Source: Mycolicibacterium gadium (GTDB taxonomy: Bacteria > Actinomycetota > Actinomycetes > Mycobacteriales > Mycobacteriaceae). From it: a DNA stretch of 64,000 nucleotides. The position numbers were made by a program, and so were the translations under genes. Numbering within the stretch: position 1 is the first letter of the stretch; the number at the start of each line of letters is the position of its first letter. The notes beneath the pieces were generated by a model. The model saw only the letters and a program-made list of their open reading frames with translations. It was not told the origin of the DNA and ran no database searches. The DNA is taken from assembly GCF_010728925.1 (NCBI RefSeq), contig NZ_AP022608.1, forward strand, positions 1,674,001 to 1,738,000, written 5' to 3'. Below are positions 1-8,083 of the stretch, one piece after another.

Positions 1-349
1 GATCGTAGGGTGCCAGGCCGTCGCCGTCGGCGACCACGAACCCCATCAGCCCGTCGAATCCGGACGCCCAGCCCACCACCCGGTCACCCACCCGGTGGTC
101 CTTGTGCTTGCTCGCCACCACTTCGTCGACGACCTCGTGGACCGGGAAGCCCACCATCTCGGCCGCGTTCAGCCCAAGGTCACCTGCGATCTTGCCGCGC
201 ACACCGCGGAACGGCGGCAGGTCGCTGCCGCAGATCCCCGCCGCCATGAAGCGCAGCAACACGTGACCGTCGCTCACGTCATCGGCGGTCTTGGGCGGAA
301 CATCAAGTCGCTCAAAGCTGTACGGCGCAACGAGTCGGTATGCCCACAC
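1..349 (-). CDS. Zinc-type alcohol dehydrogenase / MDR oxidoreductase (N-terminal part, cut by window edge)
   Basis: Read on the minus strand, the first 116 codons give a GroES-like MDR N-terminus. It has the catalytic-zinc cysteine in AGICGSD, a GFPVHEVVDEV segment carrying the usual His-Glu pair, and HRVGDRVVGW. The family oxidises alcohols or reduces aldehydes/ketones with NAD(P). The start is taken as GTG at 349, two bases after the P450 stop; an in-frame GTG at 367 would overlap the P450. The gene follows the P450 on the same strand and is probably in its operon, so it may oxidise a P450-derived alcohol. The cofactor domain lies outside the window, so substrate and exact subfamily are open. 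Confidence 0.8.
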   Translation of the reverse strand, partial: MWAYRLVAPYSFERLDVPPKTADDVSDGHVLLRFMAAGICGSDLPPFRGVRGKIAGDLGLNAAEMVGFPVHEVVDEVVASKHKDHRVGDRVVGWASGFDGLMGFVVADGDGLAPYD

Positions 350-350
350 C

Positions 351-1601
351 TCACACAACCTCCACACGGACCTCGACAGGAACACTGTTCCAGCCCCACT
401 GGAAGCTGGACGGCGGGCGCGTAGCGCCCTCACTGATGATGCGCCAGTCCGGCACCCGTTTCAGCCATTCAGTCACCATGATCGCGATTTCGAGACGGGC
501 GAGGTGCACACCGAGGCAGAAGTGCTGTCCGCGGCCGAACGCCAGCAGGCGCTCGATCCGGCGATCCCAGATGAACTCGTCGGGCTCGGGGTACTCGCGC
601 TCGTCGCGACCGGCCGATGCGAGCAGCGTGACGACCCGCTGGCCCGGAATCATCGTCGTCCCGTGCATGGTGAACGGCTTGCGCAGGGTCCGGGCGAACC
701 ATTGTGCGGGCGCGCAGTAGCGGATCATCTCCTCTCGCGCGACGGGGACGTTTGCGTCGAGATCCGCACGTACGGCGGTCAACTGGTCTGGGCGGCGCCC
801 CAGTTCCCAGAGGCCGTGCGCGACGATCTTCGGTACGGTCTCCGTGCCGCCGATGAAGACGCCGAGCATCTGCACGGCGGCCTCCGTGTCAGACAGCGCC
901 GAACCGTCCGGCAGGCGGTAGCCGATGAGATTGTCGGCGATCGGCAACTCGGGACCGTCGCCGGCACGCCTGCGCTCGATGATCGGCACCAGGTACTCCA
1001 GGTAGCCGGGCCGCGCGTTGGCCACCTCCACCCCGCTGCCCGGCTGGGCCAGGCTTCCGGCGTTGACGGTCCCCAACACATCGGCTGCCAGATCGGTGGG
1101 GAGGCCGACCAATTCGCAGACCACCGATGCCGCGACGATGCCGCCGTAGTCCTGGGTCAGGTCGAAGGTGCCGCGCGGCAGCAATTCGTCGAGCCGCTCG
1201 TTGGCCAGGACGCGGATTCGGTCTGCCAGTGCTGCAACGGATTTTGGCCGGAACGGACCCGATGTGCAGCGGCGGACGGAATCGTAGATCGGCGCGTCGA
1301 AGTTCGCGTGGAACGGCAGCGGATGTAGCGGCGGATCGGGCACCGGGCCGTCGTTGCGCGTCGCCAGAACCGTTGCCGCGGGCAACGTTCCCTCCGAGGC
1401 GACGAACGTCCCGTCGTCGATCGCCAGCACCTGCCAGATGTCGTCGAAGCGCGACAGCGCGTAGGTGTCCCACTTGTCGACGTAGTACACGGGATACTCG
1501 TCGCGCAGGACGCGGTAGTACGGCAGCGGGTCGGCCATCACCGCGGGGTCGAACGGATCGTAGAAGAAGTTTTTCATCGGCTGCATCACTTGGAAATTCA
1601 T
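351..1601 (-). CDS. Cytochrome P450
   Basis: This is a soluble bacterial P450 of 416 residues, a normal length. It shows an I-helix GGTET oxygen-activation motif, the K-helix ExxR (EMIR), and the haem loop FGRGQHFCLG with the thiolate cysteine. The start is set at ATG 1601 because it forms an ATGA overlap with the stop of the upstream gene (1598-2311); a longer frame to 1835 only reads through that neighbour. It is likely translated from the transcript that begins upstream of 2311 and continues into the dehydrogenase gene. Electrons may come from the ferredoxin at 4803-4994. The CYP family cannot be assigned safely by eye. Confidence 0.93.
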   Translation of the reverse strand: MNFQVMQPMKNFFYDPFDPAVMADPLPYYRVLRDEYPVYYVDKWDTYALSRFDDIWQVLAIDDGTFVASEGTLPAATVLATRNDGPVPDPPLHPLPFHANFDAPIYDSVRRCTSGPFRPKSVAALADRIRVLANERLDELLPRGTFDLTQDYGGIVAASVVCELVGLPTDLAADVLGTVNAGSLAQPGSGVEVANARPGYLEYLVPIIERRRAGDGPELPIADNLIGYRLPDGSALSDTEAAVQMLGVFIGGTETVPKIVAHGLWELGRRPDQLTAVRADLDANVPVAREEMIRYCAPAQWFARTLRKPFTMHGTTMIPGQRVVTLLASAGRDEREYPEPDEFIWDRRIERLLAFGRGQHFCLGVHLARLEIAIMVTEWLKRVPDWRIISEGATRPPSSFQWGWNSVPVEVRVEVV

Positions 1602-2311
1602 TGCAGCGGCGACGGGGGCAGCGCCTGCAGAATCGAGTCCTCCCAACCGTCGCGCAGCGCGGGCGCGACGCTCATCCACGTGACGATCTCGGCGGGCGGG
1701 CTGTCCTTCCACGACGGGTAATGGTTCTCGAAGCAGTCCCAGTCGCCGTCCAACGCCCAGTAGTGGATGACCTCGTTGAATCTGAACGTTGTGATGAACG
1801 ATCCGAGCCATCGCTTTCCGGTGGCTTCCGACCACGGCACGTAGAGGCGCTCGAGTTCGCGGATGTAGTCGTCCTGCCGTCCCGGCTTGGTCTGCATGAT
1901 CTCCTGGATCACCAGACCAGCCGAGAATTTCGACTCCGTCAGCGCAGCGAGTGGCCTGTTGAACTTCCCGGCGTACATGATGCGGCCCTCACCGGACGCT
2001 CGGATCTCGGACAGGAACGTCCGCCAGGCCGCCGCCGCATCCGCATGGCTGCCGCCGGGCGCCTGCGCTTTACCGATGCGGGCGTAGTCGGCGAACGCGT
2101 CGATCTCCCAGATGATGGTCGCCTCGGGCCAATGACCGTTGTACGGCGTGGTCTCCCACATCGCGAAGAGGCGCGCGCCGAGCGCCTCCATCATGGGGTG
2201 GTAGACCTCGCTGAAGACCTCGGTGAAATGCTCGCTTCGGCCTTCACCCAGCGCAATCGTCTCGTGCAGATAAAGAAGCGTGTGGCCGTAGAACTTCTTC
2301 ACACCCGCCAC
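1598..2311 (-). CDS. Conserved protein of unknown function, NIPSNAP-like / dimeric alpha-beta barrel candidate
   Basis: This 237-residue soluble protein is rich in aromatic residues (WETTPYNGHWPEATIIWEID, HYWALDGDWDCFENHYPSW). It seems to hold two related halves, each with an Ile/Trp strand followed by a helix, which suggests a two-module ferredoxin-like (NIPSNAP/EthD-type) fold; that is an inference. No catalytic motif is recognised. The GTG start at 2311 lies about 25 bp from the shared operator element at 2338-2363, opposite the SMP-30 gene. It overlaps the downstream P450 by ATGA, so a role in the same oxidative pathway is likely. Confidence 0.75.
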   Translation of the reverse strand: MAGVKKFYGHTLLYLHETIALGEGRSEHFTEVFSEVYHPMMEALGARLFAMWETTPYNGHWPEATIIWEIDAFADYARIGKAQAPGGSHADAAAAWRTFLSEIRASGEGRIMYAGKFNRPLAALTESKFSAGLVIQEIMQTKPGRQDDYIRELERLYVPWSEATGKRWLGSFITTFRFNEVIHYWALDGDWDCFENHYPSWKDSPPAEIVTWMSVAPALRDGWEDSILQALPPSPLQ

Positions 2312-2337
2312 CTAGTTGACAGTCGCACCCTGCGAGC

Positions 2338-2363
2338 GTGACACTTGTGGCGTGATTTGTAAA
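2338..2363. promoter_or_regulatory. Predicted TetR-type operator, copy 1 of 4
   Basis: GTGACACTT, then 9 bp, then TTTGTAA (right half ATTTGTAAA). It lies between the divergent genes starting at 2311 (minus) and 2352 (plus). The same two blocks with the same 9-bp spacing recur at 6269, 8050 and 9803. A TTGACA lies at 2316-2321. If that is the -35 of the plus-strand promoter, transcription would begin near the GTG at 2352 and the element would cover the -10 and start site. Confidence 0.65.
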
Positions 2364-3188
2364 GGTGCCGAAACGCTGACGACACTGACCAAAGGTTTCT
2401 GTTTCGGCGAGGGTCCCCGGTGGTTCGAGGGATTGCTGTGGTTCTCCGACATGCTGGGCGAGGCGGTGCACACCGTCAACCTGCGTGGCGACCTGACCAC
2501 CCTCCCGCTGCCCGGCCATCACCCATCCGGATTGGGTTTTCGGCCCGACGGCACGCTGCTGATCGTGTCGGGTGAGCAGCGCCAGCTGCTGCGCTACGAC
2601 GGGTACACCGTCGAGCCGGTCGCCGAACTGGCCGACCTCGTTCCCGCGGCCCTCGGCGACATGGTGATCGACGACGCGGGTCGCGCGTACGTCGGATCCC
2701 AGGCGCGGGAAGGTGGGGTGATCGTCCGGGTCGATCCCGACGGCTCGATCGCCGTTGTCGCCGAGAATCTCGACTTCCCCAACGGGATGGCGATCACGGA
2801 AGACCGCACGACGCTGATCGTGGCCGAGTCGACCGGGCGGCGGCTGACCGCGTTCACGATCGCAGCCGACGGATCACTGCGCGCCCGAAGGATATTCGCC
2901 GAAGGACTCGACGGCCCGCCGGACGGTATCTGTCTCGATGCCGAGGGCGGGGTGTGGGTGGCGATGACATTGGCCCACGCCTTCGAGCGGATCGAGGAGG
3001 GCGGCGCCATCACCGACCGGATTGAGATGGACGAACGCATCGCGATCGCCTGCACACTCGGGGGGCCGGAACGGCGCACACTGTTCCTGTTGTCCAGTAC
3101 GGATGCCTATCCGCAGCGGCTGGTCGGGACCAAGGAGTCACGCGTCGACGCGGTGACCGTGGACATCCCGGGAGCCGGGCTGCCGTGA
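2352..3188 (+). CDS. SMP-30/gluconolactonase/LRE-family protein
   Basis: This 278-residue protein matches the calcium-dependent six-bladed beta-propeller lactonase family. It has the N-terminal FGEGPRWFEGLLWFSDM signature with the metal-binding Glu, FPNGMAITEDRTTLIVAES with its Asn, and DGPPDGICLDAEGGVWVA with its Asp. The family hydrolyses lactones or related cyclic esters. GTG 2352 is preferred because it leaves a normal 18-residue lead before the first blade, although it lies inside the operator; TTG 2316 is the only longer option. It diverges from the P450 operon and overlaps the following thioesterase by GTGA. Confidence 0.88.
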   Translation: MICKGAETLTTLTKGFCFGEGPRWFEGLLWFSDMLGEAVHTVNLRGDLTTLPLPGHHPSGLGFRPDGTLLIVSGEQRQLLRYDGYTVEPVAELADLVPAALGDMVIDDAGRAYVGSQAREGGVIVRVDPDGSIAVVAENLDFPNGMAITEDRTTLIVAESTGRRLTAFTIAADGSLRARRIFAEGLDGPPDGICLDAEGGVWVAMTLAHAFERIEEGGAITDRIEMDERIAIACTLGGPERRTLFLLSSTDAYPQRLVGTKESRVDAVTVDIPGAGLP

Positions 3189-4000
3189 GCGATTGCTACT
3201 ACGAGTTGGTCGATGTCGCCGACCCAGTCGGTGAGAAGTTTGCGGCGACCGATCTGGTCCGCAGCACGTGGACGGCCGAGATACAGCACGGCGCACCGGT
3301 TTCAGCGCTGTTGGCCCGCGCTTTGGAGAGATGCGCGGCCCGCGACGACACCCGGCTGAGCCGTGTGATGATCGACCTGCTGGGTGCTGTACCTGCCGAA
3401 GGGGATCTGTGGGTGCGATCCCGAATCGAGCGCTCCGGCAAGCAGATCGAGCTGGTCAGTGCCGAGATGCTGGCCCCCGGACGTGACGGCGAGCCTCGCG
3501 CGGTCGCACGCGCCAGCGGGTGGCGGCTGAAGACGATCGACACCGCGGACGTCGTTCGCACGTCTGCGCCACCGTTGCGGCCGCTCTCGGAGGCACGCAG
3601 CCGCGACATGAAGAAGGACTGGGACCGCAACTATGTGCACAGCCTCGATTGGCGGTGGTTGACCCGGCCGATGAGCGACGGGCCCGGCGAGTCCTGGATC
3701 CGCCCGGAGGTCGACCTCGTCAAGGGTGAGTCCATGACTGCGCTGGAGCGCCTGTTCGCCGTCGCCGACGACGCCAATGGCATCGGCACCAAGCTCGACA
3801 TCCGGAAGTGGACGTTCATGAACACCGACCTGGTCGTGCATATACACCGGATTCCAGAGGGCGAGTGGATCGGAATCCGCGCCGACACCAACTATGGCCC
3901 CGACGGCATCGGCACGACGATCGGCACGCTGTTCGACGAGTCCGGGCCCGTCGGCGCGATTCAGGAGTCGGTGCTGGTCCGGCCGATGCCGGGTCGCTAG
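3185..4000 (+). CDS. Thioesterase-family (hotdog) protein
   Basis: This 271-residue protein looks like a double-hotdog acyl-CoA thioesterase of the TesB-like group. An N-terminal hotdog half (about 20-120) includes the helix HGAPVSALLARALERCA and strand DLLGAVPAEGDLWVRSRIERSGK. A C-terminal half includes SWIRPEVDLVKGES, DDANGIGTKLD, WTFMNTDLVVHIHR and GIGTTIGTLFDESGPVGAIQES. It would cleave an acyl-CoA, or act as a structural relative. The GTG start overlaps the SMP-30 stop by 4 bp (translational coupling). Its 3' end overlaps the convergent protease gene by 4 bp. Confidence 0.8.
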   Translation: MSDCYYELVDVADPVGEKFAATDLVRSTWTAEIQHGAPVSALLARALERCAARDDTRLSRVMIDLLGAVPAEGDLWVRSRIERSGKQIELVSAEMLAPGRDGEPRAVARASGWRLKTIDTADVVRTSAPPLRPLSEARSRDMKKDWDRNYVHSLDWRWLTRPMSDGPGESWIRPEVDLVKGESMTALERLFAVADDANGIGTKLDIRKWTFMNTDLVVHIHRIPEGEWIGIRADTNYGPDGIGTTIGTLFDESGPVGAIQESVLVRPMPGR

Positions 4001-4767
4001 GTCATGCAGGCACCGGTCGGGATGGGTTCGGGCGACACCGCGTTGACGGCGTGCGGGTAGACCTGCTTGGTGGTGAGCACGAATCCGGTTTCCGGGTCGT
4101 CGACGGCGGCGCCGAAGTTCATGCCGAGCACGCGGCCGTCGTGATCGATCAGTGGTCCGCCGGAATCTCCCTGCCCCACTTTGCCTCTGATCGTGTAGAC
4201 CTCACGCCGAACGGTGGTCGAGTTATAGATGTCCGGGCCGCTGAGCTCGACGACCTCGCGGATCCTTGCGGGGTAGGCGACAAACGGTCCCCCGTCGGGA
4301 TATCCCAGCACCACGGCGTCTGCGCCCGTCATCGCAATGCCGTGGGCGAAGTCCAGCGGCGGCGCGGACAGGCCCGGCACATCCAGGATCGAGATGTCGG
4401 CGTTGGGATCGAAGGCCACGACGCTGGCATCGTGTTCTTGACCGTCGATGGAGACGACGAACTCGTCCGCGCCGGCCACCACGTGCGCATTGCTCATCAC
4501 GCGGTTGGGCGAGATGACGAAGCCGCTTCCCGCCATGACCTTCTGGCACGCATGCGAGGTGCTCTCGACCTTGACGACGCTGTGCGCCGCGTGCGCGACG
4601 GCAGGGTTGCTCGCCAGCGACCCGTCCGGTGGCGAGACGCTGGGCACGGGCATCGGCGGTGATTCCACCGCCCGGCTGATCCTGTCGATCGTCTCGGTGA
4701 ACGGACCGCATCCGCTCACCCCGATCGCCACGGCGACCAGCGCGACCACGGCGCGTATCGGCCTCAC
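3997..4767 (-). CDS. Trypsin-like serine protease lipoprotein
   Basis: This is a secreted S1-type protease of 256 residues from GTG 4767. It has a hydrophobic signal segment ending in a VSGC lipobox (Cys20), a Pro/Ser-rich linker, then the chymotrypsin-fold triad: His95 in SNAHVVAG, Asp124 in PNADISIL and Ser202 in GQGDSGGPL. It resembles the periplasmic catalytic domain of mycobacterial MarP-type proteases but lacks the four-helix membrane domain. A longer frame to 4836 would overlap the ferredoxin gene. It lies downstream of ferredoxin on the same strand, but a link to the P450 pathway is unproven. Lipid anchoring is predicted from the lipobox only. Confidence 0.85.
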   Translation of the reverse strand: MRPIRAVVALVAVAIGVSGCGPFTETIDRISRAVESPPMPVPSVSPPDGSLASNPAVAHAAHSVVKVESTSHACQKVMAGSGFVISPNRVMSNAHVVAGADEFVVSIDGQEHDASVVAFDPNADISILDVPGLSAPPLDFAHGIAMTGADAVVLGYPDGGPFVAYPARIREVVELSGPDIYNSTTVRREVYTIRGKVGQGDSGGPLIDHDGRVLGMNFGAAVDDPETGFVLTTKQVYPHAVNAVSPEPIPTGACMT

Positions 4768-4802
4768 CGACGAAACGATAGACGTATGCGCGCGCGGTGT
4801 CC

Positions 4803-4994
4803 TCAGTCGGTCAGGCGCAGCGCCGCGACGGGGCATTGGGTCACGGCCTGCTGCATCCGGTCCCGGTCGGATTCGGGGCGATCGTTGTCGTGGATCACGA
4901 CGACGCCGTCATCGGCCACCTCGAACACGTCCTCGGCGATGGATTCGCAGATGCCGTGGCCGGTGCACTTGTCCAGATCGACTTCCACCCGCAT
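4803..4994 (-). CDS. Ferredoxin, [3Fe-4S]-type with His at one cluster position
   Basis: This 63-residue acidic protein starts MRVEVDLDKCTGHGICESIAEDVF and has a distal CPVAAL. The order Cys-x2-His-x2-Cys, then a distal Cys-Pro, is the signature of small actinobacterial P450 redox partners, where the second ligand of a 4Fe cluster is replaced. Such proteins pass single electrons from a ferredoxin reductase to P450s. The gene follows the P450 at 5003-6259 with an 8-bp gap, the usual partner arrangement. No ferredoxin reductase is seen in the window. Confidence 0.93.
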   Translation of the reverse strand: MRVEVDLDKCTGHGICESIAEDVFEVADDGVVVIHDNDRPESDRDRMQQAVTQCPVAALRLTD

Positions 4995-5002
4995 GGTGAC
5001 TC

Positions 5003-6259
5003 CTAACGAACGAACGCAGGCAGGCGTTTGACGCCGTGGACGAAATTGCTGTAGAGCAGGTCGGGCTCACCGAACTCGACGGTGGTCAACCGGGTCAGCA
5101 ACTCCCGGAACAGGTTTCGCAGCTCAGCCTTCGCCAGCTGGCTGCCGAGGCAGAAGTGTGGCCCGCCGCCGCCGAAGCCGAGATGCGGGTTGGGTGAACG
5201 CGATAGATCGAAAACTCCAGGATCGACGAAGGCCGCTCCGTCCCGGTTTGCCGAGCAGTAGAACAGTCCGACCTTGTCGCCCGCCTGTACCGGCGCTCCG
5301 TTGATCTCGGTGTCCTCGGTCACGAAACGGGCGAACTGCAGCACCGGTGAGGACCACCGGACGAATTCTTCGACAGCCGGACCGATCCGGCCGTCGAAGT
5401 CCGCCATCAGCCAGTCCCGTTGGGCGGGGTTCTCGGTCAGGGCCAGCATCGCGTGCGTCGTGGCCTGTTTGGTGGTGTCGTTGCCTGCCGACGCCAACAG
5501 GATCAGGAAGGCGCCGATCTCTTCGTCGGTCAGCCGGTGGCCGTCGACCTCGGCGTTGACGATTCCGGTCATCAGGTCGTCGCCGGGATTCTTGCGCCGG
5601 AACTGCGCCAGCTCGACACCCGTGTTCGACAGCAGAGTGATCTGCGCTATCGGGTCTTCCGCCCGCTCCTCGGCCGTCGCGTACTCGTCGTCGCTCATGC
5701 CGAACAGCTTCTCGGCGGCGTAGGCCACCTCCGGCTGGTCGGCGGTCGGCACACCGAGCATGTCCATGATCGTCAGCATCGGCAGCCGCGCAGAACAGGC
5801 GGCCACGAAGTCGACGTTCCCGGCGCCGACCAGTTCGTCGACGATCGCGACGGCGTTGCGGTGGATCTGCTCCTCGATCTGTCGGACGTTGCGCGGCGTG
5901 AACGCCGAGCTGATGAGCCTGCGGTACACGGTGTGCTGCGGCGGATCCATGCTCAGGAAGAACGAGGCAAAGCGCTGGATCTCGGCGGGCATCGGATTCA
6001 GCGCCACCCCCTGTGCCGACGTGAACAGCTCGGGATGCTGACTGACGAAGGCGATATCGGCGCGACGTGTCAACGCCCAGAAACCGGCCTCCTCCTCCAT
6101 GGGAAACAACGAATCGAAGGGCCGGTGCCAGGTGAGGCCGTCGCCAGCACGAAGCTCGGCGAAAACTTCGTCGCGAGCGTCGAAGGGCCGACTCCAGAAG
6201 TCGTGCGAGGTGATGTCGAACCGGCTGTACTCACGAGCCTGCACAGGTGGGGCTGTCAC
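5003..6259 (-). CDS. Cytochrome P450
   Basis: This 418-residue P450 has I-helix AGNDTT, ExxR in EEFVRW and haem loop FGGGGPHFCLGSQLAKAEL. The N-terminal half shows MDPPQHTVYRRLISSAFTPR, the usual C-helix region. GTG 6259 is chosen because ATG 6283 lies inside the operator element at 6269-6294; the latter would add eight residues. It is followed by its probable ferredoxin gene. It diverges from the TetR gene at 6298 and shares that control region, so it is probably regulated by one or both local TetR proteins. The haem loop resembles sterol/fatty-acid-oxidising mycobacterial P450s, but the substrate is not inferred. Confidence 0.93.
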   Translation of the reverse strand: MTAPPVQAREYSRFDITSHDFWSRPFDARDEVFAELRAGDGLTWHRPFDSLFPMEEEAGFWALTRRADIAFVSQHPELFTSAQGVALNPMPAEIQRFASFFLSMDPPQHTVYRRLISSAFTPRNVRQIEEQIHRNAVAIVDELVGAGNVDFVAACSARLPMLTIMDMLGVPTADQPEVAYAAEKLFGMSDDEYATAEERAEDPIAQITLLSNTGVELAQFRRKNPGDDLMTGIVNAEVDGHRLTDEEIGAFLILLASAGNDTTKQATTHAMLALTENPAQRDWLMADFDGRIGPAVEEFVRWSSPVLQFARFVTEDTEINGAPVQAGDKVGLFYCSANRDGAAFVDPGVFDLSRSPNPHLGFGGGGPHFCLGSQLAKAELRNLFRELLTRLTTVEFGEPDLLYSNFVHGVKRLPAFVR

Positions 6260-6268
6260 AGATTTAGC

Positions 6269-6294
6269 GTGACACTTCGCCAAAAATTTGTAAA
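6269..6294. promoter_or_regulatory. Predicted TetR-type operator, copy 2 of 4
   Basis: GTGACACTT, 9 bp, TTTGTAA (right half ATTTGTAAA), between the P450 gene (start 6259, minus) and the TetR gene (start 6298, plus). The right half ends 3 bp before the TetR ATG, so binding would block both directions and autoregulate. Confidence 0.7.
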
Positions 6295-6297
6295 GCT

Positions 6298-6849
6298 ATG
6301 GCGATGCAGGAATCGTGGGTCGAGGTCGACAGCTCGACGCGCCAACGAATTCTCGCCGCCACTGCGGAGGTGCTGGGTCGTAACGGGATGACCAAGCTCA
6401 GCCTGTCAGAGGTCGCCTCGCAGGCCGGGGTGTCGCGGCCCACGCTCTACCGATGGTTCGCCTCCAAGAAGGACCTACTCGAGGCGTTTGTGGTGTGGGA
6501 ACGCCAATTCTACGAAACCGCGGTGGCCGAGGCGACCGCTGATCTGCCCGCGTGCGAGAAGCTCGACGCGGCACTGCAGGTGATCGTCGACTACCAGCAG
6601 TCCTACCCGGGCCTGCGCATGATCGACATCGAACCGGCACAGGTCATCAAACGGCTGTCGCGGGTGATACCGCTGATGCGGCAGCGGCTCGAGCGGCTCG
6701 CGTCGGGCCCCGATCCCGGCCTGGCCGTGTCGACGGCTGTGCGCGTGGCGATTTCGCACTACGTCGTACACAGCGACGACGACGCCGACTTCCTGAACCA
6801 GCTTCGGCATGCCGCCCGCGTCAAGCACCATGCCCCCGAGACCGGGTGA
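6298..6849 (+). CDS. TetR-family transcriptional regulator
   Basis: This 183-residue one-domain repressor has an N-terminal helix-turn-helix (about residues 10-60): RILAATAEVLGRNGMTKLSLSEVASQ, then GVSRPTLYRWFASK as recognition helix. The C-terminal ligand/dimer domain ends RVAISHYVVHSDDDADFLNQLRHAA. The ATG lies just after operator copy 2, so autoregulation is expected. It is a clear paralogue of the regulator at 9233-9781, with a virtually identical recognition helix, so both may read the same operators. The ligand is unknown; an oxidised intermediate of the neighbouring pathway is a reasonable guess. Confidence 0.92.
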   Translation: MAMQESWVEVDSSTRQRILAATAEVLGRNGMTKLSLSEVASQAGVSRPTLYRWFASKKDLLEAFVVWERQFYETAVAEATADLPACEKLDAALQVIVDYQQSYPGLRMIDIEPAQVIKRLSRVIPLMRQRLERLASGPDPGLAVSTAVRVAISHYVVHSDDDADFLNQLRHAARVKHHAPETG

Positions 6850-6861
6850 ATGACTCTGCGG

Positions 6862-8028
6862 TCAAGGCCGGCGGTCCGCTAGTTCGGCGAGGATCTCGTC
6901 GGTGTGCTGCCCCAGTTGCGGTGCGGGCGAGCGCGGTTCCCACGGTGTGCCGTGGAAATCGGCGGGCGAGGCCACCATCGATATGCCGCCCTCGCCGTCA
7001 GGCACGTTCACGATGCCGCCCGAGGCGTGGAACTGCTCGTCGGCCATGACGTCCTCGAGCGAGTTGATCGGCGCCCAGAAGAAGTCCGGTTCGCCCGCAA
7101 AGATTTTCGCCCAATCCTCGAGCGGCTTGGTTGCGAAGATCTCATCGAGCTCGGCGATCAGCTGCCGCGAGTTGACGGCGCGGTTCAACGGCGTGTCATA
7201 GCGAGGGTCGGTCAGCCAGTCGCCCCGGCCGACGGCCCGGCACAGCGGCGGCCAGTGCCGACCCGCCTGCAGGCCCACGATCCAGAAGCGTCGTCCGTCA
7301 CCGGCGGCGTAGTTGTTCATGCAGGGATTGCCCATCGACTCACGCTGGCCGATCGCGATGGGATTGCCCGTCATCAAGAACGTGTTGAGGTCGAAGCTGA
7401 CGGTGTACGCGCCCTGCCGATACAACGACGTGCTGACCAGCTGCCCCCTGCCGGTGCGGCCGCGGGCCACGAGCGCCGCACACACCGCTGCCGCCAAGGT
7501 CATCCCCGCGGTGTGGTCCCCCATGCCGCCGCGCTGAAACGGCGGCGTGTCACCGGGCCGCGTCAGCAGATGCGCCAGGCCCGAGCGTGCCCAGAACGCG
7601 GCGACGTCGAAGGCGGCACGGTCGGCGTCTGGGCCGCGTTCGCCGTAGCCGGTGATCAGGCCGTACACCAGCGCTGGGTTGGCCGTAGCCACCGCCTCGA
7701 AGTCCAGCCCCACCCGCGCCAGCGCGGCCGGTCGGACGTTGGTCAGGAAAACATCTGCGCCGCTTAACAACTCACGTGCGGTCGCACCTCCGTCCTCGGT
7801 CGTGACATCGAGCACGATGCTGCGCTTGCCGCGGTTGTCCATTTCGAAGGGCGGACTCGAGCCGTCCTCGACGCCCAGCATTCGGCCGAACATCCGCGCC
7901 GGGTCGCCGTCCGGCGGCTCGATCTTGACGACGTCGGCGCCCCAATCCGCCAGGATCCCCCCGGCTGCTGGTCCCGCGACCCACACACCGAGTTCGACGA
8001 CTCTGACGCCCGCCAACGGTCCGGCCAT
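6862..8028 (-). CDS. CaiB/BaiF-type family III CoA transferase
   Basis: This 388-residue protein begins MAGPLAGVRVVELGVWVAGPAAGGILADWGADVVKIEPP, the typical N-terminus of family III CoA transferases. It has the catalytic-aspartate segment RAAFDVAAFWARSG and the GGMGDHTAGMTLAAAVCAAL helix. The enzymes move CoA between carboxylic acids via an aspartyl-CoA intermediate. ATG 8028 has a GGAAAGGA-type ribosome site; the longer frame runs into the operator. It diverges from the kinase gene at 8084 and would activate an acid product of the cluster. Confidence 0.92.
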   Translation of the reverse strand: MAGPLAGVRVVELGVWVAGPAAGGILADWGADVVKIEPPDGDPARMFGRMLGVEDGSSPPFEMDNRGKRSIVLDVTTEDGGATARELLSGADVFLTNVRPAALARVGLDFEAVATANPALVYGLITGYGERGPDADRAAFDVAAFWARSGLAHLLTRPGDTPPFQRGGMGDHTAGMTLAAAVCAALVARGRTGRGQLVSTSLYRQGAYTVSFDLNTFLMTGNPIAIGQRESMGNPCMNNYAAGDGRRFWIVGLQAGRHWPPLCRAVGRGDWLTDPRYDTPLNRAVNSRQLIAELDEIFATKPLEDWAKIFAGEPDFFWAPINSLEDVMADEQFHASGGIVNVPDGEGGISMVASPADFHGTPWEPRSPAPQLGQHTDEILAELADRRP

Positions 8029-8049
8029 CGGATTCCTTTCCGGCACAAC

Positions 8050-8077
8050 TTTACAAATCTTGGCAAATTTGTAAACT
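8050..8077. promoter_or_regulatory. Predicted TetR-type operator, copy 3 of 4, with embedded promoter
   Basis: TTTACAAAT (8050-8058) and ATTTGTAAA (8067-8075) form a perfect 9-bp inverted repeat with an 8-bp spacer, the most symmetric of the four copies. In the plus direction TTTACA (8050-8055), 16 bp, TAAACT (8072-8077) reads as -35/-10. That puts the start near the GTG at 8084, so a leaderless mRNA is likely. Confidence 0.7.
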
Positions 8078-8083
8078 AGCGAG

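Noticed and set aside
291..2341. Two plus-strand frames (291-1328 and 1127-2341) opposite the P450 and the NIPSNAP-like gene
   Set aside because: They run antisense to well-supported genes and encode Arg-rich sequences without motifs.
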